A program made the position numbers and the translations under genes. The notes beneath the pieces were generated by a model. The model did not search any database. It was not told where the DNA came from and was given only the letters and a program-made list of their open reading frames with translations. Positions 1-7,137 of a stretch of DNA of 64,000 nucleotides are shown piece by piece; positions within the stretch are counted from its first letter, which is position 1; every line of letters begins with the position of its first letter. The stretch is from Bacteroidales bacterium UBA4293 (lineage in GTDB: Bacteria > Bacteroidota > Bacteroidia > Bacteroidales > Bacteroidaceae): positions 81,666 to 145,665 of the forward strand of contig DGVD01000009.1 in assembly GCA_002395835.1 (NCBI GenBank), read 5' to 3'.

Positions 1-702
1 TTAATGAATGATAAGATTGGTTCTACCACAAATTCCGAAGATAAGAAGCTGGGCTATTTCTTCTGCAAACCTCAGGATGGTATTATTGATGCTAAAACCT
101 TTGTGGGGAAAGTAATCTTCTATATATGGAATGATGTTTTCAAAGATTTTGCTGAAGAAGCTGGTGACTTGTTCAAGGATGTGGATGGTAAATTGCTGTC
201 ATTTGATAAGTTCTATGTTGTGGGTACAGATGGTCAGACTGTGGTAAATGAAAGCAAGGTGGAGCTATTCTTGCAGCATTTAGGTGTATTGCCAATATCA
301 GAATTAGAGCCTGAAGTTGAAGATGAAGACGGAAATAGTGTTAGTGATTCTACTGGCAGTAAAGACTACAGCAAATATTCTGTAAACGGTGAAGGACGTT
401 ATGGGAAAAATAGATTGGCTGTTGCATGTATGAGGAAATATATTGGAATGAACCCTAATATGCCAGTAGAGACAGTTCTTCAGAATTGGAAATCTTTAGG
501 AAATATAGTTCCTCATTTTGTGGAATCAAAAGAAGAATATGATGCGCGTACTGACAACTGCAAAAATCGTTCTGAAGAAATTGAATGTAATGATACAGTT
601 CTTTATGTGGCTCATGATGGCTATGGTAATAACGGTAAAGTTAATATTCTAATAGATGCAGTGAATAAAAAGAACTGGGGAATTACACTAGCTAAGATTT
701 AA
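1..702 (+). CDS. McrB-like AAA ATPase, C-terminal part (cut by window edge)
   Basis: The reading frame is open to base 1 (a TTA codon precedes the first ATG at 4), so only the last ~230 residues of a longer protein are visible. The stretch around FVGKVIFYIWNDVFKDF and the following acidic segment resemble the region C-terminal to the AAA+ GTPase core of McrB-like subunits in Bacteroidota. The Walker motifs would lie upstream and cannot be checked. It ends 2 nt before a LlaJI-type nuclease gene, the usual McrB-McrC/LlaJI arrangement, so it probably supplies NTP-driven translocation for a modification-dependent restriction enzyme. The ATPase call rests mainly on this context. Confidence 0.6.
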   Translation, partial: LMNDKIGSTTNSEDKKLGYFFCKPQDGIIDAKTFVGKVIFYIWNDVFKDFAEEAGDLFKDVDGKLLSFDKFYVVGTDGQTVVNESKVELFLQHLGVLPISELEPEVEDEDGNSVSDSTGSKDYSKYSVNGEGRYGKNRLAVACMRKYIGMNPNMPVETVLQNWKSLGNIVPHFVESKEEYDARTDNCKNRSEEIECNDTVLYVAHDGYGNNGKVNILIDAVNKKNWGITLAKI

Positions 703-704
703 AA

Positions 705-2858
705 ATGAGAATACTCATAGAAGAATATCAGTACGACGTTTCTAAAGTGAAGAGCATTCTTCATGGCATTGATGCTTTGGAGAATGTGGAAGGTAAGGTT
801 TCCATTCACTATGTGGGGTATTACTATAATGCCTCGGAGAAGGACTGCGTGTTTATTCTTCCTAAAGTGCTTCTGAAAGATAAAGATGGAGAAGAACTGG
901 TTTTTGGTAAATATAAGCCCGAAGATATAATTTCTCCTGAAGATAATAAAAAGCTAGAGCCCCAAGAAAAAGATTTCCTTTATAAGTTTGCTGTTTGGAT
1001 CTATAGAGCTATTGTAGTCTATAAGAGTAATAAAAAGAATGATTCGGATATAGTTTATCATATCAAAATAGCTGAAGTAGGTAAGGGACGGAGAAGATTA
1101 AGTAATACTTACCTGGATATTTTACTGCAACTGCTGCAGTTCAACCGGGAAAACCAAAGCTTTTTCTTCTTTATAGTGAAAAACCTTCATGCAGGATTCA
1201 ACAAGATAAATTGGACGCGTACCATTAGCCATGAAAGGCCCATTGTGCAAGGTGAACAACCTATCTATCTGAAACCGGTCAACAAGAAAAGGCAAATCAA
1301 CTTTGATGAAGAGTTGCTGGTAATCTTTTTCTCCATTCTTAATTATATAGGTGATACTTACGGTTTCCCCAAACAAATAAATTTCCAGTTCCCTCTCATT
1401 AAGGGTGTGCAATTCAAAATGTACCTTAAAGGTTATGGTTGCACAAGGCTCCGTCAGATTAAATACAAGTATTTCTCTGATAAAGCACTTGAACTGTGGG
1501 ATTTGTGTTACGCTTTCTTTGATGAAGCAAGGCAATTATATGTCAACACCGAAAAGAAGGAATACCTCCTGGTAAAGAGTTTCTACATAGTCTTTGAAGC
1601 TATTATAGATGAGCTGATAGGTGATAATCCTCTGCCTGATGATATGGATAAGAAGCAAGAGGATGGAAAGATAGTAGACCACCTATATACAGCTAAGAGC
1701 TTAATAGATAATGAAGCTGGTCAAACGTATTACATAGGTGACTCCAAGTATTACAAAATGGGGCATGAACTAGGTAATGAATCCATTTATAAACAGTACA
1801 CTTATGCCAGGAATGTAATTCAGTGGAATCTGGATATTTTCAACAGAGGGGAAGAACCAGAATCCGGAGTACGGTTGCTGGATGAGGTTACAGAGGGTTA
1901 TAATATAATCCCTAATTTCTTTATTTCTGCTAAAATGGACGAAGCCTTCGACTATGCCAATGATGGAATAGAAAAGACTGACAGGCAGAGAAACCGTCAC
2001 CGTAAAGAACATTTCAAAAACCGCTTGTTCGACCGTGATACGTTGTTTCTTTTCCACTACGATGTGAACTTCCTTTTTGTGCTTTCTCTCTATGCTAGAA
2101 ATAATACCTCACAAAAGGCTGAATGGAAAAAGAAGGTTCGCAATAAGTTCCGTGAGGAAATTCAAGATTGGCTGCAAGATGATTTCAGTTTCTATGCCAT
2201 GTCTGCTAAACCTGGTGTGGATGCTAAAGAGTATTTTAAGACGAACTTCCGTGATGTACTAGGAAAAACATTTGCTCCTTTTACTAATGAAAATATTTTC
2301 TCTCTAGCTCTAGACAAGGATAAGGAATACCAGGCTAGCAATGATGAGCTGTTAGCACAATTAAAGAAATTCTTCATTGTAGAGCCTTGTAAGCTAGGGG
2401 ATAACCCAGAGCCTATCATTGAAGCTGTGAAACAAAAAGAGGGCGCTTGGGCTTCCTTGCCAAATAGAAATGGTGTTCTTATGGTGATGATGTTGAATTA
2501 TGAAGATAAAAAGAAATCTTTTCCATCGGGTAAAGTTGCTGTAGGCATTAAATTGAAAAAGGAGAATATGGAAATTGTTGAGAACCTATCTTCTATAGGT
2601 TATGTTCTTTTCCATCATCGTAGTAAAGAAAGTCAGCATTTATTCCCAGTGAAAGGGGTTTGCCATGTGGAATCTGTTAAAGATATAGAAGCAGATAGAT
2701 ATAAAAATGTGAATACAACAGATCTTTTTGTTTCTCTAGATTTTGACATTTCTCAAGAATTAGATTCTTCTTCTTTAGATGTTAGGAAAAAGAACTCTTC
2801 GAATGAAGATAGATATGATCCTCAATTTGCAATGATTGATGAATTGAAAGTTGATTAA
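705..2858 (+). CDS. LlaJI-family restriction endonuclease subunit (McrC-like partner)
   Basis: A 717-residue protein. Around residues 297-370 it carries a PD-(D/E)xK-like nuclease core: an acidic FEAIIDELIGD segment, then YYIGDSKYYK with D346 and K348 as the DxK pair, followed by a helix with YKQYTYARN. This block is characteristic of the LlaJI (RE_LlaJI) family, which cleaves DNA together with a McrB-type motor. The gene starts 2 nt after the ATPase stop and is very likely cotranscribed and cotranslated with it. No methyltransferase gene is visible downstream, so any modification gene, if present, lies left of the window. Family assignment is firm; substrate specificity cannot be read from sequence. 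Confidence 0.8.
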   Translation: MRILIEEYQYDVSKVKSILHGIDALENVEGKVSIHYVGYYYNASEKDCVFILPKVLLKDKDGEELVFGKYKPEDIISPEDNKKLEPQEKDFLYKFAVWIYRAIVVYKSNKKNDSDIVYHIKIAEVGKGRRRLSNTYLDILLQLLQFNRENQSFFFFIVKNLHAGFNKINWTRTISHERPIVQGEQPIYLKPVNKKRQINFDEELLVIFFSILNYIGDTYGFPKQINFQFPLIKGVQFKMYLKGYGCTRLRQIKYKYFSDKALELWDLCYAFFDEARQLYVNTEKKEYLLVKSFYIVFEAIIDELIGDNPLPDDMDKKQEDGKIVDHLYTAKSLIDNEAGQTYYIGDSKYYKMGHELGNESIYKQYTYARNVIQWNLDIFNRGEEPESGVRLLDEVTEGYNIIPNFFISAKMDEAFDYANDGIEKTDRQRNRHRKEHFKNRLFDRDTLFLFHYDVNFLFVLSLYARNNTSQKAEWKKKVRNKFREEIQDWLQDDFSFYAMSAKPGVDAKEYFKTNFRDVLGKTFAPFTNENIFSLALDKDKEYQASNDELLAQLKKFFIVEPCKLGDNPEPIIEAVKQKEGAWASLPNRNGVLMVMMLNYEDKKKSFPSGKVAVGIKLKKENMEIVENLSSIGYVLFHHRSKESQHLFPVKGVCHVESVKDIEADRYKNVNTTDLFVSLDFDISQELDSSSLDVRKKNSSNEDRYDPQFAMIDELKVD

Positions 2859-2893
2859 TAGTTTATTATCCATTCTTTTTTCCATTCCCCTCC

Positions 2894-3286
2894 ATGAAAA
2901 CCATAGAAGTAGTAGCAGCTGTAATCCTCCGTGGAAACAAGGTGTTCTGCACCTAGCGGGGGTACGGGGATTTCAAGGATATGTGGGAGTTCCCGGGTGG
3001 AAAGATGGAACCGGGGGAAACGCCTCAGGAAGCCTTGAAAAGGGAGATCAGGGAGGAACTGGCCACGGAAATAGAGGTGGGGGAGTTCATTCACACCATT
3101 GAGTGGGATTACCCGAAGTTCCACCTCACGATGTACTGCTTCTTCTGCACCGTGCTGAGCGGAAAACTGGAACTGCTGGAGCATGAGGCGGCACAGTGGG
3201 TGGAGCGGGAAAAGCTGGATGAGGTGGATTGGCTGCCGGCGGACAGGACCATTATTCCGATGGTGAAAAATTATCTGGGGAAATAA
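2894..3286 (+). pseudogene. Nudix hydrolase (MutT-like) interrupted by an in-frame TAG
   Basis: From ATG 2894 the frame reads MKTIEVVAAVILRGNKVFCT, then TAG at 2954-2956, then RGYGDFKDMWEFPGGK and a full Nudix box (GGKMEPGE...REIREEL) to TAA at 3284. MutT-like proteins normally have Q or a similar residue at the stop position, so a single CAG-to-TAG change explains it. Everything after the stop stays in frame and intact for ~110 residues. Without suppression, translation would have to restart at ATG 2981, losing the first beta strands while keeping the Nudix box. The family role is hydrolysis of oxidised or non-canonical NTPs. A recent nonsense mutation, an assembly error, or low-level readthrough are all possible. 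Confidence 0.8.
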
Positions 3287-3317
3287 TTTGGTGGTTGGCC
3301 GGGATTTCGTATCTTTG
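3287..3317 (+). promoter_or_regulatory. Bacteroidota-type promoter for a short RNA
   Basis: TTTG at 3287-3290, a 19-nt spacer and TATCTTTG at 3310-3317 match the sigma-ABfr consensus exactly. It begins directly after the Nudix stop codon and points at a gene-free stretch ending in a terminator. Confidence 0.7.
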
Positions 3318-3323
3318 CATTGA

Positions 3324-3404
3324 TAGCGCTATATTAGCGTCACTAAAATTAAACTTTTCATAATTGTTTTCAGCTCTGTTGGGAAACAGGGCTGAATTTT
3401 TTTT
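3324..3404 (+). ncRNA. Candidate 81-nt small RNA, no recognised family
   Basis: The span lies between a consensus promoter (3287-3317) and an intrinsic terminator (3369-3404). It contains no ATG on the + strand, so it is unlikely to encode a peptide. The first ~45 nt are AU-rich with a weak AGCGCT...AGCGT pairing; the 3' third is the terminator hairpin. The start is estimated at about 7 nt past the -7 box. The RNA would run tail to tail towards the 3465-4094 gene without overlapping it. No known class was recognised. Confidence 0.45.
3369..3404 (+). terminator. Intrinsic terminator
   Basis: Arms TTCAGCTCTGTT (3369-3380) and AACAGGGCTGAA (3385-3396) form a stem with one G-U pair and a GGGA loop, followed by eight T residues. 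Confidence 0.8.
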
Positions 3405-3464
3405 GTCGGTTGGGGGTGTAACATAGCACCTGTCCCCATGTGACGCAGGAAGATGTATGTCGTA

Positions 3465-4094
3465 CTAAAGACTTTGTGACATCAATTCTTCTAACTCAGA
3501 ATCGGATTTTTCATAGATTTCAGTTGGTTTGAAAAAACGGGTGAGCATGGTGGCAAAAACCTTGTCTTTGTAGATGAAGACAAAGTCGTAGTAACCTGGT
3601 TCTACCTCTTCGGGATGAAGGTAGAACGATCCCCAATGGTTGGTCTCATCCGCTTCAGGATCTTTGTTCAGTTCCAATTCTTGAATATAGCCAGGGGTCT
3701 CGTCGTTCAAAGAGTTTTTCAGGTAAAATCCTTGGTCTTCCTGGTGCTTGAAAACCATTACCTTGATACCTGATCCTGCACTGGCTTGTGGATGGAACTC
3801 TATCCATTCGTCAAGTTCAAAAACGGAGCGGATGCCTTCGGTGGCGTATGGCTTGTGGTTGAAACTTTCGGTTCCACAACGGTTGCCGAACAAGCTCAAG
3901 GCAGTCATTACAGGCTGCTCTCCCTCTTTGAGGTTGACGAAATAGAGTTTGCCCAGAGCCATGGTTTCTTGAATTTGCTGGGTATTAGCGGTGATTTTGG
4001 TGGAGTTTGCTGCATTTGCGTTTGTGCCATTGATGTAATTGACTGTGGATAATGCGGCAAGTCCTGCGACTAAAAGTGTGGCAATTTTTTTCAT
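3465..4094 (-). CDS. Exported protein of unknown function
   Basis: A 209-residue protein starting MKKIATLLVAGLAAL with a hydrophobic signal segment and Ala-rich cleavage region (NANAA, about residue 28). The mature part is acidic, beta-rich by eye and has a possible DUF-type beta-sandwich look, but no motif was recognised. There are few cysteines (one near residue 73), so disulfide or metal roles are not suggested. It is a single gene transcribed away from its structured leader, with a TATCTTTG -7 box on the minus strand at 4238-4245. Function is unknown; periplasmic or surface location is inferred from the signal peptide. Confidence 0.65.
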   Translation of the reverse strand: MKKIATLLVAGLAALSTVNYINGTNANAANSTKITANTQQIQETMALGKLYFVNLKEGEQPVMTALSLFGNRCGTESFNHKPYATEGIRSVFELDEWIEFHPQASAGSGIKVMVFKHQEDQGFYLKNSLNDETPGYIQELELNKDPEADETNHWGSFYLHPEEVEPGYYDFVFIYKDKVFATMLTRFFKPTEIYEKSDSELEELMSQSL

Positions 4095-4245
4095 AAATCT
4101 TAATTCCGCACCACTTTGATTCCTTGAATTTTATAAGTTCTTGACAAGCCGTAACTTGCTTGTTGCTTTTGCCTCGTCGGGAAGTTATACTTACTTTAGC
4201 GGTGCATTATAAAGCAATATAACTCCGACAGTCCTGACAAAGATA
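4095..4245 (-). promoter_or_regulatory. Promoter -7 box and structured 5' leader of the 3465-4094 gene
   Basis: The minus strand has TATCTTTG at 4245-4238, giving a leader of about 135 nt. Within it TATAACTCCGACA (4218-4230) can pair with 4176-4189 over 12 bp with a 2-nt bulge, and ACAAGC/GCTTGT (4144-4149, 4158-4163) forms a second hairpin. No known riboswitch class was recognised. The -33 element is poor. Confidence 0.4.
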
Positions 4246-4350
4246 GCAATAAAATTCATAATTATAGGATACAAAGAAAATATTGTTTTTACATCAAAAA
4301 AAATCAATGATTTTCTAGAGGGAAATTTGGCGCATTTAAAGCAATATGAT

Positions 4351-4382
4351 AAAAAAAGCGTCCTGCTGAGAAACAGGGCGCT
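4351..4382 (-). terminator. Intrinsic terminator after the esterase operon
   Basis: AGCGTCCTG (4357-4365) pairs with CAGGGCGCT (4374-4382), and on the minus strand a run of seven T residues follows. It ends the 6965-to-4396 transcript. Confidence 0.75.
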
Positions 4383-4395
4383 TTTCTTTTGGTTC

Positions 4396-5262
4396 TTATC
4401 TTCTGGGCCGGAAGGGTTCTTCTACCAGCCAGCGTTCCAGCTCGGCTTTCCACTCACGGCTGTAATGGAACCAGGGGCCTTCGCACCATCCGTGTCCGCC
4501 AGTAGGATAGATATGCAGCACGGCTGGGATGTGGTTCTGTTGTAACGCACGGAAATACTGAATGCTTTCTTCATACGGCACAATAGGGTCGTCGGCACTG
4601 CAGGCTATAAAGGCACGTGGAGTGTCTGGCTTGATATTCTTCAGGATGGTGTACTTGTCTATCATCTCCTGCGTGGCATTCGCTCCATGCATCTCCTGGT
4701 TCATATAGCTGTTAGGAATGGTGGAGGGATAGAGCAGAATCTGGAAGTCGGGTCTGTTTTCCGGACCGGTAAACTGGGTGGCAGCTTCACAAGCCAGGTT
4801 GCCACCGGCAGAACAGCCCATGACACCTACTTTGTTAGGGTCCACCTTCCAGTCGTCGGTATGCTGGCGCATAATCTTGATGGCTTCCAGCACATCGCTG
4901 AGCGAGGTCTCAAAATGGCCGTTCGGCATGCGGTACTTCAGCACAGCCAGGGTCACGCCTATGTAGTTGAACCAGGGTGCCAGGCCGGTGCCTTCTTTCT
5001 CCATCTCCAGGTAAACGTATCCGCCTCCGGGGCAAGCAATGATAACGGTGCCGTTCGGTCTGAAGGCAGGGTAAACCCACAGCTCTGGCTTAGTGACATT
5101 GTTCACGCTTCTAGGGTCTGGATGGCCTTCCTCACCGGTAAGATGGTTGTCGTTTGGCGCTCCATTGGGCCAGAGGGGGATGATAACGGGGCCTCCTGGT
5201 TGTGCACAGGCCATGAGGGTAATCATGAGCATGCTGCACAGGAGGGTTAAGGTCTTCTTCAT
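4396..5262 (-). CDS. Alpha/beta-hydrolase lipoprotein, BD-FAE/acetylxylan-esterase-like
   Basis: A 288-residue protein with a lipoprotein signal (LITLMAC, Cys about residue 19). Motifs of the esterase/lipase (BD-FAE, HSL-like) group are present: an oxyanion CPGGGY segment near residue 77, the nucleophile elbow GCSAGG near residue 150, the acid in ADDPIVPY, and the catalytic His in GGHGW near residue 265. The first block, with VIIPLWPNGAP, is typical of Bacteroidota esterases that deacylate plant polysaccharides such as xylan. It lies 11 nt downstream of another lipoprotein esterase gene (5274-6965) on the same strand, so the two form an operon. Substrate is inferred from family and neighbours, not shown. 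Confidence 0.8.
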   Translation of the reverse strand: MKKTLTLLCSMLMITLMACAQPGGPVIIPLWPNGAPNDNHLTGEEGHPDPRSVNNVTKPELWVYPAFRPNGTVIIACPGGGYVYLEMEKEGTGLAPWFNYIGVTLAVLKYRMPNGHFETSLSDVLEAIKIMRQHTDDWKVDPNKVGVMGCSAGGNLACEAATQFTGPENRPDFQILLYPSTIPNSYMNQEMHGANATQEMIDKYTILKNIKPDTPRAFIACSADDPIVPYEESIQYFRALQQNHIPAVLHIYPTGGHGWCEGPWFHYSREWKAELERWLVEEPFRPRR

Positions 5263-5273
5263 ATCCTTAAGTA

Positions 5274-6965
5274 TTATTCGGTGTATTGTAGTTTCTTAGT
5301 CTTCATGTCGCGTGAGAAGTGGCGGAAGAAATCCCACATGAGGCGTGCTGCCGGCTTGAAGTTCCAGTGTCCGTAGTTGTTTATCACGATAAGGCGCATT
5401 CTGGGTTGGCCGTTCTTATACAGCTGTCCGTACTCCATGGTGATGTCCTGGCTCTTTCCGGTGTGGATTTGCTGGCGGTCCTGCAGCTTGAAGCCGAAGG
5501 TGGAGTCTACGTTGAAGTCCAGGTCGCCGGTCACTTCCATATCGTTGACGGTCTGATAGAGGCGATAGACGTTCAGGTAAGGGTTTCCCTGCCAGTTGTC
5601 CTTGTTGTAGAAGCGTATGGTGTCATCGTGTGTACCTACCACGTTGCAGTAGCCCACTTCCACATAGCCGCGTTTCTGGATGGCTTCGTTCAGGATAGGC
5701 TCCAGGCCGTAGCCGTAGTAGCCCATTCCGTTGCCGGAGAAGATGCCTCCGGAGTGTCCGCCTACTGCTGCAAAGAGGTGTGACTTGCGCACGCCCAGCA
5801 TGTTGCTGGTCATGGCTCCTGCAGACAGGCCTTCGCAATAGATGCGTGACGGGTCTATCTGTGGGTATTTCTCTTTCAGCACGCTGATGACTGCCTCAAT
5901 GCCGTCCAGGCCCATGGCGATGAAGCCGTTGCTTCCCTGCCATTCCATCTCTACTACCATGAAGCCTTCTTCGGCTGCCAGCTCCACGAAGCCTGAGGTC
6001 TCGCTCTGGGTGCGTGGGTCATTGCCGTGTCCGTGCAGGATCACTACCAGTGGTACGGTGGCTGGGGCTGCGTTCTGCACCTGCTGGGGCAGGTATTCAT
6101 ACCAGAGGTACTTGGGAGGGTTAGGATTGCCTCCTGCGGCATTGGTGTCTACCACGGGTTGCTGTACCACATTGCGCTGTATGCCCAGCTTCTGGAAGTC
6201 GGGGTTTGATACCAGCTCAAAGTTCTTGATGCCTTCGGGGTTGTCTATGCCCCGGCTCATGTAGAAGGTGCGGTAGAGGTTGTTGTACCGGTAGTTGGCA
6301 CTCAGCACCTTGTCCCACGCGTCGGCCAGGAGTTCAGCTGCCGTGGCTTTGGCATTGGTGTTCACCACTACTTGCTGCAGAGGGTCTGCAGGAGCGGCAT
6401 CGCTGGTCTTCTGGTAAGGCTTGGCTGCCTTGGCTGCGTTCTTTCCTCCTATGTAGGCTGGAACGGGCAGGGCGCATGTCTTGCCAGGTGCTCCGCCTAT
6501 GGATACCAGGCCGGCAATGGCTCCGGTAAGGTCGGATGCTGCCAGGTGCTGGTTCACGAAGGTGGCTCCGCGTCCCAGGGCTACTACCTTAATATTAGTA
6601 GCTGGTCCGCCGTGGTTTATCAGGTCGTGGAAAGCCTGCACGTCGGATGCCTGCCACTGGTTTCCTGCGGGGTTCACCACGCAGATTCGGCCGCCGTTCT
6701 GGGCTGCCAGGTCTATGATTTTCAGTTCACGTGCCAAGGTCAGGGCAGTGCTCTCGTCTAGCTTCTGGTCTGGGAAGATATAGAAGGCGGGGCCGTATCC
6801 GGCACGGGACTCTATGTTTCGCTCCATGGGGAGGTTGTACTGCAGGGCAGTGGTGCCTTCCATGGCGGAGAACTCGTTCAGTGGGCCCTGAGGGCGCATC
6901 ATGGGTTGTGCACAGGCTCCCAGCCAAAGGGTAGCCAGCACGGCAGTAAGGATACTTTTTTTCAT
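5274..6965 (-). CDS. PHB-depolymerase/CE1-like esterase lipoprotein
   Basis: A 563-residue protein with a lipoprotein signal (LWLGAC, Cys about residue 18). An N-terminal alpha/beta module (about residues 50-180) precedes a Lys/Ala-rich linker, then a second alpha/beta-hydrolase domain of the polyhydroxybutyrate depolymerase/feruloyl-esterase kind: VILHGHGND oxyanion region, GLSAGAM nucleophile elbow near residue 378, and NYGHW carrying the likely catalytic His near residue 530. It is the first gene of a two-gene esterase operon with 4396-5262. A likely job is release of feruloyl, acetyl or similar esters from plant cell-wall glycans at the cell surface. The N-terminal module lacks an obvious nucleophile motif, so it may be structural. 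Confidence 0.75.
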   Translation of the reverse strand: MKKSILTAVLATLWLGACAQPMMRPQGPLNEFSAMEGTTALQYNLPMERNIESRAGYGPAFYIFPDQKLDESTALTLARELKIIDLAAQNGGRICVVNPAGNQWQASDVQAFHDLINHGGPATNIKVVALGRGATFVNQHLAASDLTGAIAGLVSIGGAPGKTCALPVPAYIGGKNAAKAAKPYQKTSDAAPADPLQQVVVNTNAKATAAELLADAWDKVLSANYRYNNLYRTFYMSRGIDNPEGIKNFELVSNPDFQKLGIQRNVVQQPVVDTNAAGGNPNPPKYLWYEYLPQQVQNAAPATVPLVVILHGHGNDPRTQSETSGFVELAAEEGFMVVEMEWQGSNGFIAMGLDGIEAVISVLKEKYPQIDPSRIYCEGLSAGAMTSNMLGVRKSHLFAAVGGHSGGIFSGNGMGYYGYGLEPILNEAIQKRGYVEVGYCNVVGTHDDTIRFYNKDNWQGNPYLNVYRLYQTVNDMEVTGDLDFNVDSTFGFKLQDRQQIHTGKSQDITMEYGQLYKNGQPRMRLIVINNYGHWNFKPAARLMWDFFRHFSRDMKTKKLQYTE

Positions 6966-7086
6966 ATTAAAAAACCATTTAAGTTATTAACTATTTTGCA
7001 AAATTAGCTAATTTTACTGATTTATGGATAACCTTTGTCCTTGAAAAAATTACCTTTATTTCTTGACTCTTTTTTTCGGCATAAGA

Positions 7087-7117
7087 TTTCCTGGATGGAA
7101 TAATTTCTGTATATTTG
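7087..7117 (+). promoter_or_regulatory. Promoter of the TIR-like/RyR-channel operon
   Basis: TTTC at 7087-7090, a 19-nt spacer and TATATTTG at 7110-7117 place transcription start near 7124, about 14 nt before the ATG at 7138. The -33 box has one mismatch to TTTG. Confidence 0.65.
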
Positions 7118-7137
7118 CAAGAGTATAATCTTTTACT

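Noticed and set aside
2954..2956. Recoding of TAG as an amino acid genome-wide
   Set aside because: TAG ends the TPR gene at 9045 normally and TAA is the common stop, so general stop reassignment does not fit. Selenocysteine would need TGA.
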